From: Cylicocyclus nassatus
Taxonomy: Eukaryota; Nematoda; Chromadorea; Rhabditida; Strongylidae
Length of the DNA: 64,000 nt
NCBI GenBank assembly: GCA_958299035.1
Contig: CATQJL010000112.1
Coordinates: 55,471,140 to 55,535,139, forward strand
Reading direction: 5' to 3'
The notes below the pieces were generated by a model. That model saw only the letters and a list, made by a program, of their open reading frames with translations, did no database searches and was not told the DNA's origin. Each line of letters begins with the position of its first letter. Positions within the stretch are counted from its first letter, which is position 1. A program made the position numbers and the translations under genes. Below are positions 47,003 to 58,639 of the stretch, in pieces.

Positions 47003-48130
47003 TTAACTCACCTCTGTTTGGCTGCTGCAACAGATATAACGCTCCGGGAAGATTGGGCATCATCCTGTTCTACTCTTCGTACTCTGCTGCATTTATATAA
47101 GCGTTCTAAAGGCTCACATATGCTTCAGGGATTATGTTGTTCAAGGTCAACGCTTAGTTCAGACCTTCACACCTTTGTAACTAGGTCAGCGAATCACCTT
47201 ATCACTTCATATTATCTATTTAATAATGATCACTCTCTATATATGTGCCTATGTCTTCATTCTGTCGTATTGTTTCCATTATTAATCTCTATGCTTCTAT
47301 CTTCGACTATCTATTCTATGTGCTATTCATATATCATATCTTGATAAACATTTATTATTGTAGTATATGATCATGATAACAATAAACTGCACAAAGTAAG
47401 ACAATTGCATTCAAATCTTACTTCTTAAACTACATCACAACAGCAAACTGACTATTTCGAAAATGCATATTCCTATTAAATCCCATTAGTTTGTTTGGAA
47501 ATGAATAGTATGACAATATCACAGTAAAATCAAGTGATTAGGTAACAATAGATGATTAGAAGTGTAAAAAAGATTCTTATATTAAAGCTTTATGCGTCTT
47601 TATATGTGCTCCAGCTCATTACGGATGGGTTCATGTTATAAAAGAAATATGACCACCTCCGTATAGCTACCAGAGCAACAATTGGACGCTGAATATGAAA
47701 GAAATGTAGGAGAAATGCAGGAAAGTAGAGGAGAAATAAAGAATATAGGAGAATATAGAAGAATATTGGAGAATATTGATTGGAGGTTAGAAGAATGTAG
47801 TAGTGAGAGCGTGTACTAGTCCATATTAGCCGTGGACCAATGCTAAGGCTGTCCTGCGGAAAACTCGTCCATCTGGCGGTGGGCGTGGCCTCGGATGCGC
47901 ACCTTATTGACACCCCCCTGTCTCAGCGCGCGCTATCGTTCATAAAGTCCGCCACCCCCCAAAAGGCAGACAACTCAGAATTTGCATAGTCGTCATTGTG
48001 TTAAAGGCCGGCTGTTGAATTTTTTTTTCATTCCGATTTTTCGCAAATATATTGCTAATTTTTGGACGAAGCAAGAAATCAACAAGCGGTGTCGCATAAA
48101 GTCATGACCACTTTTCCAAAAAGTCAGCGA
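47003..48130. other. Stretch without a confident gene
   Basis: Very AT-rich between 47200 and 47600. 47690-47810 has a purine-rich run with repeated GAGAATAT words. Possibly the outer part of the MULE remnant. Nothing else recognised. Confidence 0.35.
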
Positions 48131-49102
48131 GCGTAAGGCAGAAAAGCTGTGCTACATATGGAGGTATAAAAGATGAAATGATGTGGAGCAACGTAACCGC
48201 CTTCTCGACTTTGAAAACTTCATGGAAATGTAGGTTTCTTGACTAGAAAACGATCATGTTCGGTACAGTGAGTTTCGACCCGCTTTAGGCGAAAATTGGA
48301 TTGGCGGGCGTCCGCCTCGCAACGTTCACGCCGTTTCGCAGCTACAGTATATCATACCGCGCTAAGAACCCAAGTCTGCGTCTCTTCATTCTCCTCAGTC
48401 TTTGCTTGGCAAACTGCCAGCGCTATGCGCCCGCGAAGCCTCCTGCGATGCGCACGCGCTTCTCCATCTAGAATGTTTCGCCTAATCCGGGATGAAACCG
48501 ACTGCGGAAAGACAGTCACTGAAATTGGACTAAAAGCGCTGATCGGGGACGGCGTCCACAAGTTGAATCCCATAACGAAGTAGGGGTGAGAAAAAAAAAG
48601 ACGGTTATACACCGCCCACGCAATGTGTGGCGGAGGTTTTCAAGTTCGTGAGAAATTTCAAAATGAATAAAGGAAAATTTTAGAAAATTTCAGGTCATAA
48701 ATTAATTCGCACACAGAAAAGAAAGATCGGGCAACTTACAAGCTTATTTTTGACTGCCCGAAAGAAAAATTAGAAAATGAAAACTCTAGAAAAAGTCTAG
48801 ATTATGAGAAAGTGATGAGATTTCTTTATATTTTTTACTGCTTGAAAATTTTACTGAATTCAAACTTTTCTTTTTGTAAATTTTTGTGTTGTATCTTATA
48901 ATAAACTACAAATTTTCTGCTATCTTCATCGATATATAATATGTGGCAGCAGCGCGATCTCTGAGAGAATCCTCGCACCTCAGGGCGATGAGGTGCGAGA
49001 CTGCTGCGAAAATCTCTTTGCGAACGACAAGAGCGCGCTTACGGTAGCTCAGCCGTGGCGTTGGTGCAGCTATGGCGGCTGGCTGCTGCACCAGGTGGCT
49101 GA
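48130..49102. mobile_element. Inverted partial copy of the 42.3-kb TIR element
   Basis: Reverse complement of about 42345-43305: the small frames at 48352-48612 and 48906-49091 mirror those at 42831-43088 and 42353-42538. Similarity stops near 48130, so one end is missing. It ends CACCAGGTGGCT at 49100, immediately next to the foldback element starting at 49103. Confidence 0.65.
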
Positions 49103-50934
49103 CTAGCTTTCTTTTTTACTCATAGTTTTCATTTCTTCGAGGCCATTAGATCACATCATGCGTTTCTGTATGCTTCATGATTCAGAACTGCATTCTGCTC
49201 ATCTTCATCTAAGTATAATATTCGGTTGTGGCAAACGTTTCGTAAAGGCCTTTTTTCTTCAGCCAGGTCTTTAGCCGATTATGATTTCTGAACTGAATCT
49301 GTGATTTGATGACAAAACTTTTATCCAGAGCTAAGTGTTTTTTTGTGATGCAAGAAAATAATTATTAGATCATATGTTTTGTGTCATTGAGAATCATTTA
49401 CAGCAAGCTCCTTAACAATTGTGATAGATTGCATTATTTGCTTCGTCATCTTACAAGGGAATGGTCAGAAGTCGAAGTAGCCAATCCATACAAGCTGCAT
49501 GCCATTAGATGCAGCATAAATCGCTGACTCTAAATCTGTTTTCCTCATCTGCAGAGCGCTTTTGTGGACGAAATGAGAAGCCGTTGAAGGCCATTATTTT
49601 GTTAAGAAATTGTGCTGTAAAGTGCAAACTTGGCTATATAAAGCCATTCTCGGCTCAGTGTCGGACCAAAACATGCAACTAGGTCACTTCATATGGCCTG
49701 CACCTAGAAGTGAGCTGAAAGAGCAATAATGTGCCTAATTTCGCAATTTTTGCATACGACTTTCTCGCAGTAAAGCTGATCATAACTTCGCCTACAAAAG
49801 CGCTCTGCAGATATGGAAGACAGATTTAAAATCAGCATTTCATGCTGCGGCGAATGGTATGCCGCTTGTATGGATTGGCCACTTCGACTTCTGACCATTT
49901 CCTTGTTAGTCATTTTTGCTTCTCTGTATAGGACAAAATATTGAGTGCTTAAACACATTGATTGATTGTTTTTAATAGTCAAACAAGGCAAGGCATGAAC
50001 AAGGCAGCTTCGCTTCATGCAGAGTCCATGTAAATACATTGAGAGCTTGCAGATTGGAGTGAAAAAGGTTTTGTATGTAATGCAAGAACTCTGGCACTTG
50101 AGTATTCATGAAAACGACTTCTCCTTCAACTTCTCTTCTCCTCCTTGGTAAATGAACAAACGAATCCCGGCATTTGAGAAAAACGCGTTTCAGTCAAAGA
50201 GAATGGGTAATAGTCATCTGTGAAGCGATTACGCCTTTGCCTCTTTGATTTCACTGCTTTCCTTTGATCGCACCAACTGCGCAGGTTTGATTGAAACGCG
50301 TTTTCTCAAATGCCAAGATTCGTTTGTTCATTTACCAAGGAGGAGAAGAGAAGTTGAAGGAGAAGTCGCTTTCAGGATGACTCAAGTGCCAGAGTTCTTG
50401 CATTACATACAAAACCTTTTTCACTCCAATCTGCAAGCTCTCAAAGTATTTACATGGACTCTGCATGAAGCGAAGCTGCCTTGTTCATGCCTTGCCTTGT
50501 TTGACTATTGAAAAACAATCAATCAATGTGTTTAAGCACTCAATATTTTGTCCTATACTGTAGAGAAGCAAAAATGACTAAGATGACGAAGCAAATTTTC
50601 AATGCAATCTATCAGCAATTGTTAAGGAGCTTGCTGTAAATGATTCTCAATGACACTAAACATATGATCTAATAATTATTTTCTTGCATCACTAAAAAAC
50701 ACTTTGCTCTGGATAAAAGTTTTGTCATCAAATTACAGATTCAGTTCAGAAATCATAATCGGCTAAAGACCTGGCTGAAGAAAAAAGGCCTTTACGAAAC
50801 GTTTGCCATAACCGAATATTATACTTAGATGAAGATGAGCAGAATGGAGTTCTAATCATGAAGCATACAGAAACGCATGATGTGATCTAATGGCCTTGAA
50901 GAAATGAAAACTATGAGTAAAAAAGAAAGCTAGT
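49103..50934. mobile_element. Foldback element with CTAGCTTTCTTTTTTACTC ends
   Basis: Left end ACTAGCTTTCTTTTTTACTC and right end complement (GAGTAAAAAAGAAAGCTAGT). The arms are complementary along nearly the whole length (GGCCATTAGATCACATCATG / CATGATGTGATCTAATGGCC). The 452-bp Harbinger-like insertion at 49454-49905 is in the left arm only. A partial diverged relative lies at about 52090-52330. Confidence 0.75.
49454..49905. mobile_element. Harbinger-like MITE, 452 bp, TTA duplication
   Basis: Ends CAAGGGAATGGTCAGAAGTC and GACTTCTGACCATTTCCTTG, flanked by TTA (49451-49453, 49906-49908). The uninterrupted opposite arm of the host foldback (around 50585) gives the pre-insertion sequence with a single TTA, proving a 3-bp duplication. 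TWA targets are the hallmark of PIF/Harbinger. Confidence 0.85.
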
Positions 50935-52330
50935 ACTCGCTTTTGTGAGCAAAAAGCTAAATTTTTTCCGTCTTTGATGTGCAAACAAGCATCATACACG
51001 ATGATTATATGGGGTTGCATTCACATATTTAGACATAAATTCACAGCATGTTATCAAAAAGCCATTTCTAGAGAGGAATGAATTTTGGGCGTTCATTCAT
51101 CAAGCCTTGAGCGAAGTGAGTATTTACAGTGCGATTTTCTGACATACAACTTTTTGGTAAAAAATAATCTTGAGCACCATATTCATAAAAATACCATCCG
51201 ATTTTGAACATTGCAAAATTCAATTGATGGCAATGCAACTGGGGTAATTTAGGCCTCGGGCATACCTCACGCGATTTCAGTCGCCACGCGATTTGGCAAT
51301 ACTCCAAATGTTCATAACTCATCCTACGGGGTTTCTGAATGTACGGAAGAGGGGCATTTTATCAACCTACGAAAGCTATACATGCTGTGCATCTGAGGTC
51401 TTCCAGTATTGAATTTAAAGACATACGGCAAATTGCCAGATCGCGTGGCGACTGAAATCGCGTGAGGTATGTCCCTTGCCTCAATGATTGTTGTGTAATT
51501 AAACGAAGACTTCCTCCACATCGATTGGCGGCGAAAGCTCCGAAAGCATCGTTAAACTGCTATTGGACAATCTGGTCACAAGCAACGGACACACCTAGTC
51601 ACGAGCTGCGGGCTGGTTCGAGGACTAACAAAATTTTTTGTTGCAATCTGTCAAGAGATTTTCTCTATCTAAATTTTCAAAGCTGATTACATACAAGCGA
51701 TTGAAAGAAGTTCGCAGGTGACTGACATAGGTCTATATAAGTGTACGAAAAGAAGTTGTGTCCGTGTCGGTCATATGCTCTTGATTTCTCGTTTCAAATG
51801 TTGTAGAGCTTGCCTTCCCAAATATTCCTATCGAGGCCCCGGGGGTAAGCTCTCAGCAGAATCCATTACAGTCAACTTAATATTACCCTATCTTGCAACC
51901 GCTTACAATGCCGACAAAAGTACTATGTGATAGGTAAAACGAAATGTTGACCTTTTCTTTTCTGGTATCCTAGCCCAGCTTTTATTCGAAGAGATAATAA
52001 ATCTTAGAGCTAACAATGAAATTCTTTCTTTTCACAACACTGCGCTTTGTTTCTTGGTCAGGACCGAGGCACTCATGTGTGAACTTTACGGTTCTCTATT
52101 GAGCAAGACGGCTTCTTCATGTAGAGTCGAGCTAAATACTTTGAAAGCTTGCAGAGTACAAAAGTTCTTGTAGGTAATGCAAGAATTCTGGCACTTGAGT
52201 TATTGTGAAAGCAACTTTTCCTTCAACTTATCTTCTCCATTTTGCTGGAGGAACAAACAAGTCCCGACTTTTGAGAAAAACACGCTTTAATGAAATAACC
52301 TGCGCAGTTGATGCGATCAGGGGGAAAATC
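50935..52330. other. Mixed repeats, no confident gene
   Basis: 51240-51485 is a hairpin repeat (CATACCTCACGCGATTTCAG...CTGAAATCGCGTGAGGTATG, nearly perfect arms of about 45 bp). 51718-51930 has an open frame with CRACLPKYSYRGPGG ahead of a GTAAGC donor that could be an exon, but nothing supports it further. 52090-52330 is a partial relative of the 49.1-kb foldback. Confidence 0.4.
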
Positions 52331-53640
52331 GTGGAATTAAAGCGGCAAAGGTGAATCGCTTCACGAGGATCATTTGCCACCTTTGTCCAGGCCCTGGTTC
52401 ATATCCCTGGCAACCCCTTACAGATTCTGTTCATAAACTTTTATCACTGCTGTGTTTGCGAGTTAGATAGTGCCTCAAATGCTTTTGTAAAGTGCATGGA
52501 ACAAGTTCGAAATTTCGAGAAAGCAAACCCTTCGGAATGTAAAAAGCTATAAATTTCTCAAAGCGGTGCTAACACATTTCCGGGCCAAAAACTAATGTTT
52601 TCGCGAAAGGGTTTTTATACTAATATCGGAGTGTGATTAGGATATCATACTACCTTTGGCATGTGCATCTCACTCCAATGATCTCTAAAATCACGATATT
52701 TTTCGGGAATTTAGAAAAAGGCAGACGTAGGTACTATACGTTTGGAACAAATTCAATGGTATAGATTCTAGACTGCAATACAAAAGAAGTCATTTAGTTG
52801 AGTGATGTCAAATGCTTCTAAATACTGAATCATTTGGAGGGTTTTTTTTTCATTCACTTTCGCACTTGCATACTTCAATCAATCTTGCTATCGTCTCCTT
52901 CCCGGTTACGTTGTACGGAACATTTGCAGACATCTGAAGCCGTTAGTGAACTTATTCACCCTCTGGTGCAAGTTAGAGATTACAAAGAACTATGTTTTGT
53001 AGTAGAGTTTTGATAAGTCACCAACGCGTTCGGATGTTTGCAAACGCTCCATTCAAACGTACAGCGGGGGTCGCCAACGATACTAGGGGCGTATTTATCA
53101 ATCCGCTATATAGGAAGTGAATCCTGTACATTTAACAGGCCATGTCGGGCACAGCAATCCGGCAGCGGAGCCCGACCTGTCGAGATCGTGCTCTGCTGCC
53201 CGACATGGTCAAACTTGCCAGATCGGACATTCTGAAGTTTGGTGAATCACGCGATTAGCGACCCAACTTGGAAGTGCCTGACTAGCAAGATATTTAGTGT
53301 GCTGGTTTCAGAGGATGCTCACATTCACCGGAGACACAGTAGGTGTTTTTAAACAACTAGTTCTTGAGCATGTGGCGCTAAATGTTTGCCAAAATTGAAC
53401 CTTTAAACGCTTAGAATTTTTTCCATGTTCCGGCATCGCAGAAGGAAGGTGGGTTTGGATCAAGGCAAGACTTTTGTGTACTGTTTCCAAGCGGCTCTTG
53501 GTAGAGTAATCTCGATTGAAAAGATTTTGACAATATTAGAAACTCCTCAACCTTCAATAACTTCCTGATCATCCTCTTTTTTATTTCGTTCAATTTCTCT
53601 TTTTGAGCATAAGCCTGTCCATGCAAAATTGGTCAGTTGC
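52331..53640. other. Stretch without a confident gene
   Basis: 53136-53212 is a short inverted repeat (CCATGTCGGGCACAGCA / TGCTGCCCGACATGG). A minus-strand frame at 53411-53626 looks helix-like but lacks splice support. Nothing else is recognised. Confidence 0.35.
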
Positions 53641-53643
53641 TAA

Positions 53644-55890
53644 CAAGGGGAATGGTCAGAAATCGAAGTGGCAAATCCAAACAAGCTGCATACCGTTAGA
53701 TGCAGCGTGAAGCACTGACTCTAAATCTGTTTTCCTTACTTGCTTATCGCTTTTATGGGCGAAGCTATAAGCCACTGAAGACCATTATTTTGCTAAGAAG
53801 TTATGCGTGAAGGTGTTTAGCCGTACAAAGCCACGTTCACCTTAATGCTGGGCCAAAACGTGCAGCTGAGCTACTTCAAATTTCTAAAGCCTGAAGCTGA
53901 GCTAAAAATGCAACAATGCGCTCAATTTCGCTGTTTTTATGTATGATATTTTTTCACAATAAAACTGCTTGTAGCTTGGTTCACAGAAGCGGGGAGCAGA
54001 TAAGAAAGACAATCCGAAGTCAGCGTTTTATAGTGCATCGAATGGTATCATAGGTGCGATAGGGGGAGCCGGGCCCTCTCCAGGTGAAGGGGGTCTCTGC
54101 TACTCCCATCCTTGTAAGGTGAAGGGGGTAAGTGAGCCCTTAGAGCAAAATGCCCCAACAAGTTACATACCGAAAACTGAGGTCATATAGAATCGACATA
54201 GAACGTCGGCTTTTTTCTAGGTCTTTTGTGCCGCGAGATATGAGGGATTTTATGTACTTCATGTGTCAACTAATTTTGTGTCCTCACTTTCTGCTCTCCA
54301 AAAGAATGCTACGAGAAAGTCGACGGTCTACGTCTGCTAATGAAGACTTGCTCTGTAACGCAGATAGATAACCAGCAGATTGAGTCTTCGTTTGGCAGAA
54401 ATTTGCTGTTGAAAATGAACATGATTTCAGGTAAAATGCAGTGTATCTCTCAGTAAAGTGCCGCTAGAAAGAATTCGACGGTCTACGTCGAGTCCCCTTT
54501 TCCTGGGCTTTCGAATGGTATATAGACCGCTGAGCGAAAAAACTTGCCAGTTTTTAAAAATGGTGTGGAGGTATTTACTATTAGCTGGCTCCACCCAGCT
54601 CCCCCAATGTATTGGCTTTTATCGGTCACCAGAGCAAGTGCTTTTTAGAGCCGGGAAGCAAGAAAGCCCTAACATGCTTTACACCGTTCGAAAGCTGAGA
54701 TTATGGAGAATCGACGTAGACCGTCTCTTTTTTCATAGCTTCTTTGTAGAGCGAGATACGAGCGATTTTATACGCCTACTCACCAGCTAATTTTGTGTTA
54801 TTATTTTGTAATTTATTTTTGAAAGAAAGAACAAAGATTAAAAAAAAAGAGACGGTCTACATTTACTGGCAAGGTCTTGCTCTGTGATGCAGTTAGAAAA
54901 TCAGGCACCTTTATCCATTCTTCACGCAGAAATTTCGCGACAAAAACACACGTCTTTTTGGGTAAAATCCCGTGTAACTCTAAGTAGAGGGGAGCTAGAG
55001 AAAAAGAGACGGTCTACGTCGAATCCTTTTTTTGTGGGCTTTCTAATGGTATACAGGTTGTCGGGTGAGAAAACTTGTGGTTTCTCAAAAATGAGGTGGA
55101 GATATTCAATAGTAACTTGCTCCACCCCGCTCCGGCTTTCTATGGGTTGCCGGAGCAAGACTTTTTTGGACTGGGAAAGCTTTGTGCACCAACACCTTAT
55201 ATACCATTCGATAGCTAAGAACGCGAGGAATCGATATAGACCGTCTCTTTTTTCGTAGCTTGTCTGTGAAGCGAGATACGAGCAGTTTTATCTAGCTACA
55301 GTATCAGCCAATTTTGGATAATTATATTTTCGAACCAAGAAGGTCTTTTTCGAACTTTTATATATGAATCGAAAGCATGAAAAACGAGTAATCTGACTGT
55401 TGTTTTGTTTGTTATTATTCTCTCTAGTGAAAAGAGATATGGTATGATTTCTTGTCAGTAAACATGCATCCATCGCTAGTCGGTTCAGATTTTTCTACTC
55501 TTGCTCAACTCTTTTTGGCAAAGTATGTATTCATTGATACAATGTTAATTATTCAAAAAATCACCTTTTACTTTTTGATTAAGTTTCGTTATCAACGCCC
55601 TTTGAGCGCGCAGAAGGTCTCAAGCATGCGTTTTTCAACGAAACGTTGTTGATTCCATACTCTCTTGCAGTCTTGATGTCTGAGGAGAAGAGCAGCTGGC
55701 GTTTCCTTTCCAAACAAAAGTTCCGTTGTAATAGCTGTTTGCCTTGATTAGTCTCAACCTCAGGTGAAAGGGGTCAGCCAGATGCCGGCCCTAAAGTGAA
55801 GGGGGTCAGAGAAATTTCTCCACCTATCGCATCTATGAATGGTATACAGCTTGTTTGGTTTGGCCGCTTCGACTTCTGACCATTCCCTTG
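53644..55890. mobile_element. Harbinger-like MITE, TAA duplication, split by a hAT-like element
   Basis: Ends CAAGGGGAATGGTCAGAAAT and CGACTTCTGACCATTCCCTTG, flanked by TAA (53641-53643, 55891-55893). Without the 1789-bp insertion and its duplication it would be about 450 bp, like the copy at 49454. The younger hAT-like copy B sits inside it. Confidence 0.8.
54049..55837 (+). mobile_element. hAT-like non-autonomous element, copy B (1789 bp)
   Basis: Same ends, length and apparently the same sequence as copy A at 36979-38767, same orientation in the window. Flanked by an exact 8-bp duplication AATGGTAT (54041-54048, 55838-55845), different from that of copy A, so these are two transposition events rather than a segmental duplication. 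Confidence 0.9.
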
Positions 55891-55893
55891 TAA

Positions 55894-56480
55894 GGTCTAA
55901 TGTGGCTCAAAACCACCAATCATGAATGGTCTTTAGCTTTGCAGAGTCAAGGGAAAGTATTAGCAACGGAGAACTTTTGTCTAGAGCATGATCAAACGCA
56001 AGCTTTGCTTGCTTCTTCTCTGAAAAGGCAATTACCGATATTTTTCATAGAAAAAAGTTGATGAATTTACAGCTAAACAAGCGATATAGTGGATGACAGA
56101 TTTGTGTATATTATTGTGCACAACATTATAAATTTTATTTTTGACATAATCTGCGACATTGTCAGTTACAAATGTCTAGGAGTTACATAGCAGAGAAGTC
56201 AAGATCATTGCAATCTCGTAATTTCCCTTGCAGAAGATTATTTGTTTGGGTAGAGGACTATATGTCGACGAAAGTGGGAGGATTGGAGGACGATGCAGCA
56301 GATATTTAGCCTGTGCATGTAGTAAAAAGTGTATTTGTCGCAGATGGCCGGCGGAACTTTCCACTTCCGTTGACATATAGTCCCCCACCCCATTTGGTTC
56401 TCTGTCAAGTTATATCAAAAAAGTTTCGTTTGTTCGCCGTTTTATCAAACGCTCAGTGTACCGCTTCTTGGAATATTTTT
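55894..56480. other. Upstream region of the cationic-peptide gene
   Basis: Includes an inverted repeat around 56236-56400 (GAGGACTATATGTCGACG / CGTTGACATATAGTCCCCC, arms interrupted). No TATA box assigned. Confidence 0.4.
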
Positions 56481-56485
56481 TTCAG
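56475..56485 (+). promoter_or_regulatory. Candidate spliced-leader acceptor
   Basis: ATTTTTTTCAG ends 24 nt before the ATG at 56510. It matches the nematode TTTTCAG acceptor and has no obvious upstream coding exon, fitting trans-splicing of a leader. Confidence 0.5.
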
Positions 56486-56509
56486 AAACTTTACATCAAT
56501 TCGACAAGA

Positions 56510-56835
56510 ATGAGAATTCTCAACCTCACCTTCTTGTTACTTACCATCTTAGTGGTATGTTGACCAAGCAAGACATGACTTAATTTGCGATTTTACTCCT
56601 TAGACTTGCTGACTGCACATTACTTTAATGCTTACAGATTCTCTCTGCTGTGGACGTTGGTGAATGCGGAAGAAAATCTCACAGAAAAGTAAGAAAAGGG
56701 ATAAAAAAGGGAATCAAGAAGGCTTCGAAGAATGTGAAGAAGATTCCGAAAGTCCGCAATGTGAGGAAAATCAAAGATGGAACTGACGATGTGGGGAAAA
56801 TCGAAAATGGAATTGAAGCAATCAAAGAAAATTGA
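56510..56835 (+). CDS. Small secreted lysine-rich peptide, two exons (80 aa)
   Basis: Exon 1 56510-56554 (15 codons), an 83-bp GT-AG intron with GTATGT donor and TTACAG acceptor, exon 2 56638-56835 ending in TGA; joined in phase 0. Residues 1 to about 20 (MRILNLTFLLLTILVILSAV) form a classical hydrophobic signal peptide split by the intron. The mature part starts near GECGRKSHRK and is densely basic through residue about 55 (RKGIKKGIKKASKNVKKIPK), with i,i+3/4 hydrophobic spacing typical of an amphipathic helix. A more acidic tail follows (DGTDDVGKIENGIEAIKEN). A single Cys in the mature part excludes an internal disulphide. Secretion is well supported. A membrane-active or antimicrobial role is only inference, and no family was recognised. 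Confidence 0.75.
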
Positions 56836-57598
56836 TATTTTGTGCTCGATTGTCGATAAACCTTGGCATTGTGATTCAGTTGTAACACAATTTTTAAAAG
56901 GTCTAGCAAAAGTTTGTTACGCGATAAGCCAACGTTTCGGCAGTTCGTCCGCTTCTTCAAGGCTTCCTAAAAAATTGAGACTTTAAAAACTGCCCGCTCA
57001 AACGCCTTGTTTGGCAATAGATTCTGTTTAGCTTAATGATGGAGTGGCAGAATAAGAGAGCCTAACTTCAGCCTTGTTAGACCGGGATATAGAGACCGAA
57101 CAACCAGTACTGCGCTGCAACCGCGCTATGAGTGAGTTAGACATTGCCAACATTGATTTTTATAGTTGTAGAAGATCTTGTATTAGAATCCACATTGTGT
57201 TTGATAGGAGAACAGTTCGCTGTTTATGGCAATGCTTTCATCTTTGCAGTTCATTTTTGGTAATTTAGACGCTATCCAAAAGGCTTCCAACGTTTTGTGG
57301 AGGTGGCGTTTAAGAAAAACGATAGCTTTTCCAGCCGTTAGCTGACAGTTGCTCGCGCGCTTAACAGCTTTATCTCATTCATTTATGAAATGAGGAAAAT
57401 GATCTAAACTTCAGTTTGTTTTCATTTGGAGTTCGTTTCCTACAACTATCAAAGAAGCTCACATATTTCACATGCTAAATTGAGCCCAAGACATTTCTAT
57501 CGCGTGTCTATGGCGATGTGATTGCTAACTGTTTCCATCATTAAAGAATAGCAGAAGCCTCAACATAAAGCATATTTGAAGAAGAATAAAGCTTTGGG
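56836..57598. other. Stretch without a confident gene
   Basis: 3-prime side of the peptide gene; no AATAAA close to the stop. No splice-supported frames or repeat ends recognised. Confidence 0.35.
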
Positions 57599-57956
57599 CA
57601 TTTACTGCTCCAAAATGTAGGCCTTGTGAGAGCTCGTTCGCTGCTGGGCGGTGCTACCTGTGCGTCGTTTCCTGACACTCGCGCATTCAGGGTGCCACTA
57701 TTGCCAGCTATCTTATTCTTGACATATACCCGTTTTGTGAACTATTAGCTTGGATTAGTGCGACAAAGTGCAGTGACCTGAAAGTACTGGTTCCCATGAC
57801 ATAACCTTCGATGTGCACCCAGAGGTGTGGATTGTGGCGTATTTTGGATTTTTTATGGCGTCAAGATGTCCTTTGTTTCTTGTGCACAACCGTCTGCCAT
57901 TCTTTTATGTGTTGGTCACCGCATTTTTGACAGGTTATGAAATATACCGCTCCTAA
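57599..57956 (+). CDS. Two adjacent open segments, possible exons of a membrane protein
   Basis: 57599-57748 is open without an ATG (includes FPDTRAFRVPLLPAILFLTY). 57777-57956 is open in another frame and contains DVHPEVWIVAYFGFFMASRC followed by a hydrophobic stretch (LPFFYVLVTAFLTG) and stop. The second looks like one or two membrane segments. Donor CAG/GTTATG after FLT is possible. No family, start or connecting splice is established, so this is a candidate only. A TIR element begins right after it. Confidence 0.25.
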
Positions 57957-57985
57957 TTCCATCCAGTCGCGTGGTTCCAGAGCTC

Positions 57986-58560
57986 ATAAGGAAGGCTACC
58001 TAACTTAGCTCAGCCTTTTGGTAGAAGGGCTACATATTCTAAATCAGCTTCAAATGCTGATTCCAAATATACTATTCCTAGCTGTCGTGCACCATCTCAG
58101 ACAATCACAGGCTCTCAGCGGGAAGCGACAGTGAGGCGATGAGGCCACCGCGCTTTTGGTGGGTCTAGGCGGTGGTTTTGTGGCTGCCGGCTGAGAGCAT
58201 TTGATTGTCTGAGATTCCGAAGCAAGTTATGGGCTATTTCTTACGCAAAATTGGCGTACCACTGAACAAGAGAAGACTGCCTGTAGATAAAAATCTGCGA
58301 AAAAAGGTGCTGAGGTGTCAAAATAGTACAAATCCAATCTTTTCTCAATAAAAAAAGCTTAACGCATATATATCAGCACTCAAATAATGATGACGTGATG
58401 CCCGTGAGTCGGTGAGCATGCCAATTTTGTGCAGGAAAAAGCCCATAACTCGCTTCGTAATGGCAGCTAGGGATAGCATATTTGAAATCAGCGTTGAAAC
58501 TGATTCAGACCATATATGTCCCTTGCAAAAAGGCCGAGCTAAGTTAGGTAGCTTCCCTTG
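57986..58560. mobile_element. Harbinger-like TIR element with TCA flanks
   Basis: Ends AAGGAAGGCTACCTAACTTA and TAAGTTAGGTAGCTTCCCTT, flanked by TCA on each side. Carries the AATGCTGATTCCAAATAT motif shared with the 16.4-kb element. A smaller inverted pair (CATCTCAGACAATCACAGGC / GATTGTCTGAGAT) around 58090-58215 suggests a nested foldback. Confidence 0.6.
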
Positions 58561-58639
58561 TCAGATGATGCAGTCGGCGGTCGTGCACATTCTGTCATAA
58601 GCTCGATTGCGGCTTAGTTGTTTTTTTTTGAGAGGTACG

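Noticed and set aside
51718..51930. 70-codon cysteine-containing plus frame
   Set aside because: Possible exon to the GTAAGC donor near 51845, but no acceptor partner or family; isolated.
53411..53626. 71-codon minus-strand helix-like frame (KEKLNEIKKRMIRKLLK)
   Set aside because: Tempting as an exon, but the natural continuation is in another frame and no convincing splice sites were found.
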